The translations under genes and the position numbers were made by a program. This document shows positions 8,921-17,702 of a DNA stretch of 35,128 bases, one piece after another; position 1 is the first letter of the stretch; every line of letters begins with the position of its first letter. The DNA is taken from NCBI GenBank assembly GCA_002281475.1, contig NCGC01000008.1, positions 1 to 35,128 on the forward strand, in the 5' to 3' direction. Source of the stretch: Methylophilales bacterium 28-44-11 (GTDB taxonomy: Bacteria > Pseudomonadota > Gammaproteobacteria > Burkholderiales > Methylophilaceae). Below the pieces are notes generated by a model. The model saw only the letters and a program-made list of their open reading frames with translations, had not been told where the DNA came from and searched no databases.

Positions 8921-9241
8921 TTATTTTTTCAATAAATCTTTAACAGTATCAATCAAACCATCAGCCACTTTTTCAGAGTTGACTTTAAACTGACCGCTTT
9001 CAATGGCTGATTTAATGGCATTCACCTTTTCAGCATCAAACACTTCTGACGCGGACACTTCAGAGGTAATCGATTGCAATTGCACTGACATGGGTGACAA
9101 GGTGACGCTTTCACTTGATTTAGTCGTGCTTGTGGTTTCCGTTTTATTGGCGGCAAGGCCACTCGCGCCCAAGTTTTTGCCGTTGCCGACTTTATCAGCA
9201 CCAAGCTCAACTTTGTTTTTGATGGAATCATTAATTTTCAT
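8921..9241 (-). CDS. flgM: FlgM, anti-sigma-28 factor
   Basis: A 106-residue small FlgM-family protein. FlgM binds FliA in the cytoplasm and is exported through the finished hook, releasing FliA for late genes. The N-terminus (MKINDSIKNK) resembles FlgM proteins and is followed by a Ser/Thr/Lys-rich, low-complexity linker (about residues 15-50), consistent with an intrinsically unfolded N-half. The C-terminal FliA-binding helices are at about 65-106 (FDAEKVNAIKSAIESGQFKV, then VADGLIDTVKDLL). The start chosen is the ATG at 9241, with AAAGGA seven bases upstream; a longer in-frame start at 9274 lacks support. A FliA-type promoter lies 65-91 bp upstream, giving the classic feedback loop. Confidence 0.95.
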   Translation of the reverse strand: MKINDSIKNKVELGADKVGNGKNLGASGLAANKTETTSTTKSSESVTLSPMSVQLQSITSEVSASEVFDAEKVNAIKSAIESGQFKVNSEKVADGLIDTVKDLLKK

Positions 9242-9420
9242 GGTTAAATCCTTTTCGCAAATATTCTGTGCCAACTGCTTAATTAAACACCTCTGTATAT
9301 GAGTGGTATCGGCATAGTTTAAGCGAACTTTAATCCTTTGTGATATTTTTTATCGGAAATTGCGCGATAGACAAAATATTACTATTAAATACATTTAATT
9401 CATATAGTTAAAATACATTA
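9242..9420 (-). other. flgA-flgM intergenic region with a second, degenerate FliA-like -10
   Basis: This 179-base gap carries the FliA promoter listed separately. About 40 bases further upstream, TCCGATAA (minus strand, 9357-9350) again resembles a FliA -10, but the position 15 bases upstream is TTTT rather than TAAA. The rest is AT-rich. The gap implies that flgMN can be expressed both by read-through from flgA and from its own late promoter. Confidence 0.5.
9306..9332 (-). promoter_or_regulatory. Sigma-28 (FliA) promoter of flgM-flgN
   Basis: On the minus strand, TAAA (9332-9329) is followed by exactly 15 bases and then GCCGATAC (9313-9306), against the known FliA consensus TAAA-N15-GCCGATAA. 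The -35 side reads TAAAGTTC, close to TAAAGTTT. Transcription would start roughly 60 bases before the flgM ATG. Seen directly; function inferred from consensus and context. Confidence 0.85.
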
Positions 9421-10185
9421 CTAATATATTACTTCAACTTTTCCACCGATGCGAGCAATGCCAGAAACCAATTGACCATTGGCTACTTTGACTTGTACGA
9501 CTTGCCCTTCACTGGCTTTAGTCATTGCCTGCCCTTCAGCAGATACGGAAAACCCTTGCCCGTTTGATACTACCATTACAGTTTGACCTTGTTGCACTAC
9601 CGGGCTGGCTTTGAGCATATCTTGCCTCAACACAGTCCCCGCCCTCATCGAAATATTGACTGTGCGCCCAATGGCCTGCGGCATGTCGGTAAATATACCT
9701 GCTGGTAATTGCGTGAGATCGCCTGATTCAAATAGCATGTCTTGTTGTGTCACCTGCTGTCCTTGTACTAATGGGATGGCTGCAACTAAATATTGTGCTT
9801 GCACACTGACAGTAGCCTGTACATAAATGCTCCATTGCGGTGCCATACAACTCACCCCCACACTGGTTTTACCCCAAGGTCGACTGCCATTGGGCATAAA
9901 TACATTGACGTCATGACATGCCGCTAACTTTAGGTTGGGATCAATAGCACCTGTTTTGACACTGACTTTGCCAGGATACCCTACTGCTTGCACCATCAGA
10001 AAATCGGTCACTTTATCTTTTAAAATTGCCAAGTTTTGTTTGCTTGATGCAGCAGTATTGGTCGCAATTTGTTGTGGTAACGTTGAAGATTCTGCATATG
10101 CCAACGGCAACACCATCAACAATAGGACACCATGACCTATCATTAACCAATTGGTTTTAAATGATATTTTTTCAACATGTCGCAT
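9421..10185 (-). CDS. flgA: FlgA, periplasmic P-ring assembly chaperone
   Basis: A 254-residue secreted protein. The N-terminal signal peptide has basic residues, then a hydrophobic core (GVLLLMVLPLAYA) with likely cleavage after residue 31. The mature part has the two-part FlgA architecture, with a C-terminal SAF-type beta-clip domain at about residues 130-190 (IPLVQGQQVTQQDMLFE, then GRTVNISMRAGTVLRQDML) and a terminal beta domain (VVSNGQGFSVSAEGQAM). FlgA chaperones FlgI during P-ring formation. The start chosen is the ATG at 10185, with GGG six bases upstream; an in-frame TTG at 10191 sits on that purine tract and is less likely. It diverges from flgB, the standard arrangement. Confidence 0.95.
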   Translation of the reverse strand: MRHVEKISFKTNWLMIGHGVLLLMVLPLAYAESSTLPQQIATNTAASSKQNLAILKDKVTDFLMVQAVGYPGKVSVKTGAIDPNLKLAACHDVNVFMPNGSRPWGKTSVGVSCMAPQWSIYVQATVSVQAQYLVAAIPLVQGQQVTQQDMLFESGDLTQLPAGIFTDMPQAIGRTVNISMRAGTVLRQDMLKASPVVQQGQTVMVVSNGQGFSVSAEGQAMTKASEGQVVQVKVANGQLVSGIARIGGKVEVIY

Positions 10186-10395
10186 GGGCAACCCTATCTA
10201 TACACTGAATTAATTATATATTCTACGGATTTCACCCATAACCTAAGTGATGAAAAGGACGGTGTTTATCCCTTTATTTATGCCATAAAACTTTGCAGCT
10301 TAGTTTTAGACTTAGCGCAAGACTGATAAAAGTACATCTGCATTCAGGAACCAAAATCAACCAGTTTGATTGCATGTGTCATGAAAGGAATTGCT
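10186..10395. promoter_or_regulatory. Divergent flgA/flgB promoter region with a 7-9-7 dyad
   Basis: This 210-base AT-rich gap must hold the early promoters for flgA (minus) and flgBCDEFGHIJ (plus). TAAAACT (10286-10292) and AGTTTTA (10302-10308) form a perfect 7-bp inverted repeat separated by 9 bases, a spacing that suits a dimeric activator or repressor. I found neither a sigma-54 (GG-N10-GC) nor a FliA site. The early flagellar activator FlhDC is a reasonable candidate in this lineage, but its binding here is not shown by the sequence. Confidence 0.45.
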
Positions 10396-10821
10396 ATGTT
10401 GAATAAATTAGATGCAGCGTTAAGTTTTCACCAAAACGCTTTAAGAGTGCGCAGCCAACGCCAAGAAGTTATTGCTGCCAATATTGCCAATGCAGACACA
10501 CCAAACTACAAGGCACGTGACATTGACTTTAAATCGGCCATGCAGAATGCGTTGGGACAAAGCGCCTCGGCCAATAGCACAGCCGCAGACGGCTTAAGTA
10601 AAACCTCTGCAATGCATTTAAATAACAATGGCAGCAGTGCAGCACTTGGTCAAAACGAGCCTTTGTTTAGGCCCATTATTCAAGGCAGTGTCGATGGCAA
10701 CTCTGTCGATATGGATGTAGAACGTAACCAGTTTGTAGATAACGGGCTTCGCTATGAGGCGAGCCTAAATATGATTAATGGGCAAATTAAAAAAATGCTC
10801 ACGGCCATTCAAGGTCAGTAA
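10396..10821 (+). CDS. flgB: FlgB, proximal rod protein
   Basis: A 141-residue rod protein. The N-terminal rod motif (ALRVRSQRQEVIAANIANAD, then TPNYKARDIDF) is characteristic; the middle is a variable, low-complexity stretch, and the C-terminus has the conserved NGLRYEASLNMI helix. FlgB forms the part of the rod next to FliE/MS-ring and is exported before hook completion. The start is the ATG at 10396, with AAAGGA six bases upstream; earlier in-frame ATG/TTG codons would add an unusual leader. First gene of the long plus-strand operon, 23 bp before flgC. Confidence 0.97.
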   Translation: MLNKLDAALSFHQNALRVRSQRQEVIAANIANADTPNYKARDIDFKSAMQNALGQSASANSTAADGLSKTSAMHLNNNGSSAALGQNEPLFRPIIQGSVDGNSVDMDVERNQFVDNGLRYEASLNMINGQIKKMLTAIQGQ

Positions 10822-10844
10822 TTGTCCTTTTAAAGGAGTTCAGT

Positions 10845-11249
10845 ATGTCTTTATTTAATGTATTCAATATTTCTGGCTCAGCCATGAGCGCGCAGTCTCA
10901 GCGTTTAAATACGGTCGCCAGTAATCTAGCCAATGCGGATAGCGCCACCAGTGCCAATGGCAAACCTTATAAATCAAAGCAAGTAGTATTTAGCGCCGTT
11001 CCCAGTGCTAACCCTGCTGCAAGCGGTGTAAAAGTGAATAAAGTCATTGAGAACGATGCGCCACCAAAAGTGATTTTTGACCCGAAACATCCGCTAGCAG
11101 ATGAAAAAGGCTATGTGACGATGCCCAATGTGAATGTGACAGAGGAGATGGTCAACATGATTTCGGCTTCACGTGCTTACCAAAACAACGTAGAAACCAT
11201 GAACGCCGCAAAAACCATGCTGATGAAAACACTCAGCATCGGACAATAA
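10845..11249 (+). CDS. flgC: FlgC, proximal rod protein
   Basis: A 134-residue rod protein of standard length. The N-terminus carries the rod/hook family motif (SAMSAQSQRLNTVASNLANA, then KPYKSKQVVF) and the C-terminus the matching helix (VNVTEEMVNMISASRAYQNN, then MNAAKTMLMKTL). The two ends form a coiled coil in the assembled rod. It joins FlgB and FlgF in the proximal rod. It starts at an ATG behind AAAGGAG and lies between flgB and flgD as in all related operons. Confidence 0.98.
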   Translation: MSLFNVFNISGSAMSAQSQRLNTVASNLANADSATSANGKPYKSKQVVFSAVPSANPAASGVKVNKVIENDAPPKVIFDPKHPLADEKGYVTMPNVNVTEEMVNMISASRAYQNNVETMNAAKTMLMKTLSIGQ

Positions 11250-11299
11250 AAATATTAATCGCGCAATATCGATTTCACTGCACTTTATAAGGACAAGCC

Positions 11300-11974
11300 A
11301 TGACCACTATACAAAATACCAACGGCCCAACGCAAACACTACTAGACACAGTGAACGGGACAAAACAATCCAACACATCGAGCGTCAATGATATTCAGGA
11401 TCGCTTTATGACTTTGCTGGTAACGCAGATGAAAAATCAGGACCCATTGAACCCAATGGACAATGCGCAAGTGACCAGTCAAATGGCTCAACTGTCTACT
11501 GTGACGGGCATCGATAAACTAAATGACACTATGTCAGCACTGATTGCGAGTGTACAAGTTGGTCAATCCTATCAAGCCTCTGGCATGATTGGACATAATG
11601 TTCTGGTATCGGGTAGCAATGTCTCTACTGAAGGTGCAGGCGGCTACTTTGGTGTTGAATTACCAGTTGGTGCTGACAAACTATCCATCACCATTAAAGA
11701 TAACGCGGGCAATACCATCCGCGATGTGTCATTAGGCGCGCAAAGTGAAGGCACCTTGCCTTTGACATGGGATGGAAAGACCAATGATGGCTCAGTCGCT
11801 GCAAATGGTGAATATAAAATTGAAGTCAACGCGACAATAGGTAGTCAGGCTGTAGAAGCAACTGCCTTAAGTTACGCCAAAGTACTAAGTGTATCAAACG
11901 TCAATGGTGGCATTAAGCTGAATTTAAGTAACAACAGTTCAGTGAACACCGCCGATGTTAAAGAGATTTTTTAA
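11300..11974 (+). CDS. flgD: FlgD, hook-capping protein
   Basis: A 224-residue hook scaffold protein. The N-terminal motif (DRFMTLLVTQMKNQDPLNPM, then MAQLSTVTGIDKLN) at about residues 33-75 is the conserved FlgD segment needed for export and capping. The remainder is beta-rich, with a FlgD Ig/Tudor-like domain (LPLTWDGKTNDGSVAANGEY). FlgD sits at the tip of the growing hook and lets FlgE subunits polymerise, then is discarded. It starts at an ATG with AAGGA upstream. A 17-base sequence just after its start-to-stop frame (11971-11987, overlapping the stop) recurs after flgL. Confidence 0.96.
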   Translation: MTTIQNTNGPTQTLLDTVNGTKQSNTSSVNDIQDRFMTLLVTQMKNQDPLNPMDNAQVTSQMAQLSTVTGIDKLNDTMSALIASVQVGQSYQASGMIGHNVLVSGSNVSTEGAGGYFGVELPVGADKLSITIKDNAGNTIRDVSLGAQSEGTLPLTWDGKTNDGSVAANGEYKIEVNATIGSQAVEATALSYAKVLSVSNVNGGIKLNLSNNSSVNTADVKEIF

Positions 11975-12029
11975 CCAATATTTAAGTATGTCAGGCAAAT
12001 ATTTATCTGCATCAGATTAGGAGAACAAG

Positions 12030-13253
12030 ATGAGCTTTCAACAAGGTTTAAGTGGTTTAAACGCAGCATCCAAAACGTTAGAAGTGATAGGCAACAACGT
12101 TTCTAATGCCAATACAGTGGGTTTTAAGCAATCACGTGCTGAGTTTGCCGATGTATTTGCCAATTCATTAACAGGCAGTGGCACCTCCCAAATTGGGATT
12201 GGTACTAAAATTTCTACCGTGGCCCAGCAATTTACCCAAGGTAATATTACCAGTACCAACAACCCATTAGACATTGCAATTAACGGTGGAGGCTTTTTCC
12301 GCATGAGCAATGATGGTGCCATCACTTATACACGTAACGGTCAGTTCCAAATGGATAAATTTGGCTATATTGTGAATAGTGAAGGCAACCGCCTCACTGG
12401 TTACACCGCTGACACCGCAGGCGTTTTGTCCACGGGCGCTCCGTCAGAACTCAATATCAATACAGCAGATTTACAACCTACAGCCACGACTGAGGTGACC
12501 GGTGTAGTTAACTTGGATTCACGCAACACCACATTAACGGCAGCTGGATTTGATCCTGCAGACCCCACTACTTATCACAACTCTAGCGCTGTGACTGTGT
12601 TTGATAGTTTGGGTAATGCCCACAATATTCAAAGCTTTTTTGTGAAAACTGGCGCTGGCACATGGGATGTTTTTACCACAGCTGACGGCGTGTCTACGAC
12701 CGTTTTACCTGCACCTACCTCTACGCTTACATTTAACGGCACAGGTGTCGCTCCTACCTCAGTACCTGCTCTCCCCACTGTGAACTTTACGCCAACTACG
12801 GGAGCAAGCCCTGTTGCTTTGACTATTGATTACACAGACAGTACACAATTTGGTTCAAATTTTAGTGTCAACGCGCTTACACAAGATGGCTACTCATCAG
12901 GCCGTTTATCTGGCTTTAGCACTAGCAACGACGGTATGATTATTGGCCGTTACACCAATGGTCAATCGCGCGTATTAGGCCAAGTGGTCTTAGCAAGCTT
13001 TGTAAACCCTAACGGTTTGCAATCATTAGGTGGCAATGCTTGGGCAGAAAGTGGCACCTCTGGCAACCCATTGGTCGGTCCACCAAATACGGGCGGCTTT
13101 GGCGTATTGCAGTCTTCTGCGATTGAAGATTCTAACGTGGATTTAACTGCAGAATTGGTCAATATGATCACAGCACAACGCGTTTACCAAGCCAATGCGC
13201 AAACCATTAAAACGCAAGACCAAGTATTACAAACACTCGTGAACCTACGCTAA
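12030..13253 (+). CDS. flgE: FlgE, hook protein
   Basis: A 407-residue hook subunit. The N-terminal signature (LSGLNAASKTLEVIGNNVSN, then ANTVGFKQSRAEFADVFANS) and the C-terminal helix (VDLTAELVNMITAQRVYQAN, then QDQVLQTLVNL) are the D0/D1 regions shared by axial proteins. Between them are the ANPLDIAINGGGFFRM-type and YTRNGQFQMDKFG motifs and a variable Ala/Thr/Pro-rich outer domain at about residues 150-290. About 120 copies... of this class of subunit build the universal joint outside the outer membrane. ATG follows AGGAGA. Length is ordinary for the family. Confidence 0.97.
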   Translation: MSFQQGLSGLNAASKTLEVIGNNVSNANTVGFKQSRAEFADVFANSLTGSGTSQIGIGTKISTVAQQFTQGNITSTNNPLDIAINGGGFFRMSNDGAITYTRNGQFQMDKFGYIVNSEGNRLTGYTADTAGVLSTGAPSELNINTADLQPTATTEVTGVVNLDSRNTTLTAAGFDPADPTTYHNSSAVTVFDSLGNAHNIQSFFVKTGAGTWDVFTTADGVSTTVLPAPTSTLTFNGTGVAPTSVPALPTVNFTPTTGASPVALTIDYTDSTQFGSNFSVNALTQDGYSSGRLSGFSTSNDGMIIGRYTNGQSRVLGQVVLASFVNPNGLQSLGGNAWAESGTSGNPLVGPPNTGGFGVLQSSAIEDSNVDLTAELVNMITAQRVYQANAQTIKTQDQVLQTLVNLR

Positions 13254-13291
13254 TAGTTAATGAGTCTTGATGCTTTAAAGGAGTAGAGATA

Positions 13292-14032
13292 ATGGACAGA
13301 ATGATTTACACCGCCATGACTGGCGCGAAACATATCCTAGAACAACAGGCGACCACCGCGCACAATCTTGCCAATGCCACTTCTACTGGCTTTAAAGCAC
13401 AAGTCGATTCTTTCCGCGCTGTGCCTATCATAGGACAAGGCTTACCCACACGTGCATTTGTTGTAGATGCAACTGTAGGTGCAGACTTTAACTCTGGTGC
13501 CATTGAACAAACGGGGCGCGATTTAGATGTTGCGGTACAAGGGGATGGCTGGTTAGTGGTGCAACGCCCCAATGGTTCTGAAGGCTATACCCGCAATGGC
13601 TCACTAAAAGTCAATGAAAATGGAGTTTTGCAAACTGCCAATGGGTTAACGGTAATGGGCGATGGTGGCCCCATCAGTATTCCACCCGACGTCACTATTT
13701 CGATTGGCAAAGACGGCACAATCTCTTCTGTTATGAATAACACCATGCCTGGCCCAACCAGCGTGATTGGCCGTTTAAAACTGGTCAATCCGGATCCTGC
13801 CAACCTAAAGCGCTCTGAAGAAGGGGTATTTATCACCAAAAATGGCGCGCAGCCAGAAGCCGATGCCAATGTAAGTGTGGTGGGTGGTGCTTTAGAAAGT
13901 AGCAATGTCAACGTGGTGGATGCGATGGTCAGCATGATCAGCTTGGCTAGACAATTCGAAATGCAGATGAAATTAGTTCAGAGCGCTGAGAATAACGCCA
14001 ATAAAGCCAGTCAACTCTTCAATATGAGTTAG
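13292..14032 (+). CDS. flgF: FlgF, proximal rod protein
   Basis: A 246-residue rod protein. It starts MDRMIYTAMTGA, typical of FlgF, then LEQQATTAHNLANATSTGFK (rod motif), the DLDVAVQGDGWLVVQ and YTRNGSLKVNENG motifs common to FlgE/F/G, and the C-terminal ALESSNVNVVDAMVSMISLA helix. FlgF joins FlgB and FlgC to the distal rod FlgG. The ATG follows AAAGGAG. It is co-transcribed with flgE and flgG. Confidence 0.98.
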   Translation: MDRMIYTAMTGAKHILEQQATTAHNLANATSTGFKAQVDSFRAVPIIGQGLPTRAFVVDATVGADFNSGAIEQTGRDLDVAVQGDGWLVVQRPNGSEGYTRNGSLKVNENGVLQTANGLTVMGDGGPISIPPDVTISIGKDGTISSVMNNTMPGPTSVIGRLKLVNPDPANLKRSEEGVFITKNGAQPEADANVSVVGGALESSNVNVVDAMVSMISLARQFEMQMKLVQSAENNANKASQLFNMS

Positions 14033-14100
14033 CAAGGCCTGTATTACCATGGTGGTAAGGTTAAGCAAATTGCTTATAACGCTATGTGAAAGGATACATC

Positions 14101-14883
14101 ATGATACGCTCGCTATGGATCTCCAAAACTGGGCTTGATGCGCAACAAACACAAATGGACGTGATTGCCAACAACTTGGCAAACGTTAGCACCAGTGGCT
14201 TTAAACGCTCACGCGCCGTCTTCGAAGATTTGCTCTATCAAAATATTCGCCAACCTGGTGCACAATCTTCACAACAAACACAATTACCTTCAGGCTTACA
14301 GTTGGGTACAGGTGTAAAACCTGTGGCCACTGAGCGTATTTTTACGCAGGGCAATCTGCAACTCACTGGCAACGACAAAGACGTGGCGATTCAAGGCCAA
14401 GGTTTTTTCCAAGTATTGCTGCCAGATGGCACAACTGCATATACCCGTGATGGTTCATTTCAAATGGATAGCCAAGGTCAATTGGTCACGTCTAGTGGTT
14501 TTCCGGTACAACCTGCCATTACTATTCCACAAAATGCGCAAAGTTTAACCATTGGTCGTGATGGCGTCATTTCAGTGACCACTGCCGGCTCTACGGCTTC
14601 TACACAAATTGGCTCACTACAATTAGCCACCTTTATTAATCCAGCCGGTTTAATGGCAAAAGGTGAAAACTTATATGTAGAAACTGCGGCTTCTGGCAAT
14701 GCCAATACCAACAATCCTGGTAGCAATGGCGCTGGATTGTTGACACAAGGCTATGTAGAAACATCTAACGTGAATGTGGTGGAAGAGCTAGTGAATATGA
14801 TTCAAACGCAACGCGCGTATGAAATTAACAGCAAAGCCATTACCACGTCTGACCAAATGCTACAAAAACTCACGCAAATGTAA
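14101..14883 (+). CDS. flgG: FlgG, distal rod protein
   Basis: A 260-residue rod protein, the standard FlgG length. The N-terminus [20 protein letters not shown] and the following [20 protein letters not shown] are highly diagnostic, as are the [19 protein letters not shown] motif and the C-terminal [20 protein letters not shown] helix. FlgG forms the distal rod that passes through the P and L rings. The start is the ATG at 14101, behind AAAGGA; an in-frame GTG at 14086 overlaps that site and is unlikely. Confidence 0.98.
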   Translation: MIRSLWISKTGLDAQQTQMDVIANNLANVSTSGFKRSRAVFEDLLYQNIRQPGAQSSQQTQLPSGLQLGTGVKPVATERIFTQGNLQLTGNDKDVAIQGQGFFQVLLPDGTTAYTRDGSFQMDSQGQLVTSSGFPVQPAITIPQNAQSLTIGRDGVISVTTAGSTASTQIGSLQLATFINPAGLMAKGENLYVETAASGNANTNNPGSNGAGLLTQGYVETSNVNVVEELVNMIQTQRAYEINSKAITTSDQMLQKLTQM

Positions 14884-14912
14884 TGTCGGTTTAACGCACT
14901 AGCGAGACGTAT

Positions 14913-15572
14913 ATGAACAAGTTAATGAAACACATATTGTTAATGGTGACCTTTGCCATGTTAGGCGCTTGCTCTATTACGCCTGATAGCATTGTGAAGC
15001 AACCCATGACTGCAAGACCGCAAGCAGCAGCCACGCCCCCAAAAACGGGTGCCATTTTCAATCAAGCTGCTTACCGTCCTATGTTTGAAGATCGTCGTCC
15101 TCGTTATGTGGGTGATACAGTCACAGTGAACATTGCAGAAAATACCTCTGCCACAAAAGCGGGTGGTAGTTCTGCGAGTAAAGACGCTTCTGTCGAAGGT
15201 TCGATCACCTCATTCTTAGGCAAAGCCGTGCCCAAATCTTCTGTTGGTGCAAGCGGTTCCAGAGACTTTGAGGATGAAGCTGCAGCCAACTCAAGCAATG
15301 CGTTTAACGGTGCTGTTGCAGCCACCGTGATTGAAGTGTTGCCCAATGGCTTCTTAGTGGTCAGTGGTGAAAAGCAAATTTCACTGGATAAAGGCACCGA
15401 GTTTGTGCGCTTCTCGGGTGTTGTTAACCCAGACACCATTACGATCGGTAACTTTGTCAGCTCAACCAAAATTGCGGATGCACGCATTGAATACCGCACC
15501 AATAGCAAAATTGATGCCGCAGAAATTGCATCGATGTTTGCCCGATTTTTCTTAAGTATCAGTGCGTTATAG
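14913..15572 (+). CDS. flgH: FlgH, L-ring lipoprotein
   Basis: A 219-residue outer-membrane lipoprotein. The signal peptide ends in the lipobox LGAC (cysteine at residue 20). The mature protein keeps FlgH landmarks: MFEDRRPRYVGDTVTVNIAE near residues 55-75, then NAFNGAVAATVIEVLPNGFLVVSGEKQI and the C-terminal RFSGVVNPDTI and IEYRTNSKIDAAEIASMFARFF. FlgH forms the L-ring bushing in the outer membrane, confirming a Gram-negative host. The ribosome site (GAGACG) is weak. It is followed 9 bp later by flgI. Confidence 0.97.
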   Translation: MNKLMKHILLMVTFAMLGACSITPDSIVKQPMTARPQAAATPPKTGAIFNQAAYRPMFEDRRPRYVGDTVTVNIAENTSATKAGGSSASKDASVEGSITSFLGKAVPKSSVGASGSRDFEDEAAANSSNAFNGAVAATVIEVLPNGFLVVSGEKQISLDKGTEFVRFSGVVNPDTITIGNFVSSTKIADARIEYRTNSKIDAAEIASMFARFFLSISAL

Positions 15573-15581
15573 GAGCTTTTG

Positions 15582-16724
15582 ATGCATGTTCTAATTCATA
15601 GATGGATGCAGGCACTGATGAATAGCAAAGTAACTTTAAGCTGCTTTTTTCTCGTGTGCTTAGTCTCATTAGTACCCAATGTTCAAGCAGAACGTCTGAA
15701 AGATATTACCTCCATTCAAGGCGTACGTAGCAACCAATTGATTGGTTATGGGTTAGTCGTGGGCTTGGATGGTACGGGCGACCAAACTACACAAACGCCT
15801 TTTACGGTACAAAGTATTATCAGCATGATGCAACAAATGGGGGTGAACCTACCGCCCGGCACTAACTTACAACTTAAAAACGTCGCTTCTGTGATGGTTA
15901 CCAGCAGTTTGCCCGCGTTTGCACAACCAGGCCAAACACTCGATGTCACGGTGTCTTCGATGGGTAATGCAAAGAGTTTACGTGGTGGCACATTGCTAAT
16001 GACACCACTCAAAGGCGCAGATGGACAAATCTATGCAATCTCACAAGGCAACTTGGTGGTGGGTGGTGTAGGTGCATCTGCCAATGGTACGCAAACGCAA
16101 ATCAATCATTTAAGCGTAGGCAGAATTTCTGAAGGCGCCACTGTAGAGCGCGCCCTGCCCAACCCAATCAGCCAAAATGGTAGTTTTAACTTGGAACTGA
16201 AAGAAAGCGATTTCTCGACAGCTTCTTTGGTGGTAGATGCTATCAATAGTCGCTTCGGCCAAAACACGGCGTTTGCAGAAGATGGTCGAGTGATTAAAGT
16301 GAATGCACCACAAAATACCAGCCGTGTTGCATTTTTAGCTTCACTCGAAGCCATTAATGTATCGCCTTCTGCTACCCCTGCCAAAATCATCTTAAATGCA
16401 CGTACCGGTTCAGTCGTCATGAATAAGGCGGTGACTTTGGATAGTTGCGCCGTGTCACATGGCAACCTATCTGTCGTCATCAATACGGCACCTGTCATTA
16501 GTCAACCCGGCGCATTCTCTGACGGCACTACGGTGTCCACCGCAGTTTCACAAGTGGATATCACCAAAGAGCCTGGCAAAGTATTGAAGTTAAACAGCGG
16601 CGCAAACCTATCAGATGTAGTGAAAGCGTTAAATGCAATTGGCGCAACGCCACAAGATTTACTCGCGATTTTACAAGCCATGAAAGCTGCGGGAGCATTA
16701 CGCGCAGAACTTGAGATTATCTAA
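15582..16724 (+). CDS. flgI: FlgI, P-ring protein
   Basis: A 380-residue periplasmic protein that forms the P-ring around the rod at the peptidoglycan. The signal peptide has a hydrophobic core (CFFLVCLVSLVPNVQA) with cleavage expected after residue 36. The mature N-terminus ERLKDITSIQGVRSNQLIGY and GLVVGLDGTGDQT are nearly invariant in the family; the conserved PLKGADGQIYA, RAKIILNARTG-like (PAKIILNARTGSVVM) and C-terminal LQAMKAAGALRAELEII are also present. The start is the ATG at 15582, with AGGAG six bases upstream; a TTG one codon earlier is not needed. Its stop is one base before the flgJ ATG. Confidence 0.98.
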   Translation: MHVLIHRWMQALMNSKVTLSCFFLVCLVSLVPNVQAERLKDITSIQGVRSNQLIGYGLVVGLDGTGDQTTQTPFTVQSIISMMQQMGVNLPPGTNLQLKNVASVMVTSSLPAFAQPGQTLDVTVSSMGNAKSLRGGTLLMTPLKGADGQIYAISQGNLVVGGVGASANGTQTQINHLSVGRISEGATVERALPNPISQNGSFNLELKESDFSTASLVVDAINSRFGQNTAFAEDGRVIKVNAPQNTSRVAFLASLEAINVSPSATPAKIILNARTGSVVMNKAVTLDSCAVSHGNLSVVINTAPVISQPGAFSDGTTVSTAVSQVDITKEPGKVLKLNSGANLSDVVKALNAIGATPQDLLAILQAMKAAGALRAELEII

Positions 16725-16725
16725 C

Positions 16726-17670
16726 ATGGGTACCGGTGCCGATTTAACTGGAAAAGTGGCATTTGATGCCAGCAGCCTAAATCAGCTCAAACAGGCTGCC
16801 AAGGAAAACTCGCCCGAAGCCTTAAAAGCGGTTGCTAAGCAATTTGAATCTATCATGATGAACATGATGATGAAAAGCATGCGTGAAGCTAGCGCCCAAG
16901 AAGGGGTGTTTGATAACGAGCAAAGTAAGATGTTTACGTCGATGCTGGATCAACAATTGAGTAGCAATTTGAGCGCAAAGGGTTTAGGGTTAGCGGATGT
17001 ATTGGTCAGGCAACTGAGCAAAGGCAGCCAAAATGCTGTGGAAAATGTGGGCGACGTGTTAGAAAAATTACCGGCTAAAGCGGGTGATTTAGTAGACAGT
17101 TTGATCGCCCCACACTTTTCGAATATGCCTACTAAAAAAGCGAGCCCTGCGCAACCAAGCAGCCCAGTTGAAACACCAGCCAAAACCAGCAGTATCACAG
17201 AAAGCATTTCCAATAGCGTCTCCGGCTTTATCAAAGATATGGTGCAACATGCTAAAGCAGCAAGTCGCAGCACCGGCATGCCGACCCATTTAATGTTAGG
17301 CCAAGCCGCCCTTGAAACGGGTTGGGGTAAAAAAGAAATCAAAGCCACCGATGGCACACCGAGCTTTAATTTATTTGGGATTAAAGCCACGGGTAACTGG
17401 CAAGGCAAAGTGGTGGAAGCCACCACCACTGAATATATCAATGGTGTAAAACAAAAACGTATTGAAAAGTTTCGTGTCTATGACAGCTATGCAGATTCAT
17501 TTAAAGATTTTGCCAATATGATGAAGAACAATCCTCGTTATCAACAAGTGGTGGAAAATGTGCATCAAGTAGAGAAATACGCACAAGCCATGCAGAACGC
17601 TGGCTATGCGACCGACCCTGCTTATGCAAAAAAATTAAGCAGCGTGATTCATAAGATTATGGGCAATTAA
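16726..17670 (+). CDS. flgJ: FlgJ, rod-binding muramidase (dual-domain form)
   Basis: A 314-residue dual-domain FlgJ. The N-terminal rod-capping domain is at about residues 15-95 (AVAKQFESIMMNMMMKSMRE and the MFTSMLDQQLSSNLS segment). A Ser/Pro/Thr-rich linker at about 130-165 leads to a GH73 glucosaminidase at about 170-314 with LGQAALETGWGKKEI; E197 is the likely catalytic acid. The enzyme opens peptidoglycan so the rod can pass. The fused form is typical of beta- and gammaproteobacteria. The ATG at 16726 is one base after the flgI stop, so translation is probably coupled; an upstream in-frame TTG at 16711 is less likely. Confidence 0.97.
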   Translation: MGTGADLTGKVAFDASSLNQLKQAAKENSPEALKAVAKQFESIMMNMMMKSMREASAQEGVFDNEQSKMFTSMLDQQLSSNLSAKGLGLADVLVRQLSKGSQNAVENVGDVLEKLPAKAGDLVDSLIAPHFSNMPTKKASPAQPSSPVETPAKTSSITESISNSVSGFIKDMVQHAKAASRSTGMPTHLMLGQAALETGWGKKEIKATDGTPSFNLFGIKATGNWQGKVVEATTTEYINGVKQKRIEKFRVYDSYADSFKDFANMMKNNPRYQQVVENVHQVEKYAQAMQNAGYATDPAYAKKLSSVIHKIMGN

Positions 17671-17702
17671 TGCACGCTATAAAAAGAATGTTCAAACTTA
17701 AT

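Noticed and set aside
10186..10395. Sigma-54 promoter for flgB
   Set aside because: TTGC occurs near 10293, but the required GG ten bases upstream is CC.
12480..12860. Low-complexity Thr/Ala/Pro region of flgE as a possible insertion
   Set aside because: The hook protein outer domain is naturally variable and the frame and length are normal.
16950..17441. Long antisense open frame opposite flgJ
   Set aside because: It mirrors the codon bias of flgJ, has no ribosome site and resembles no protein family.
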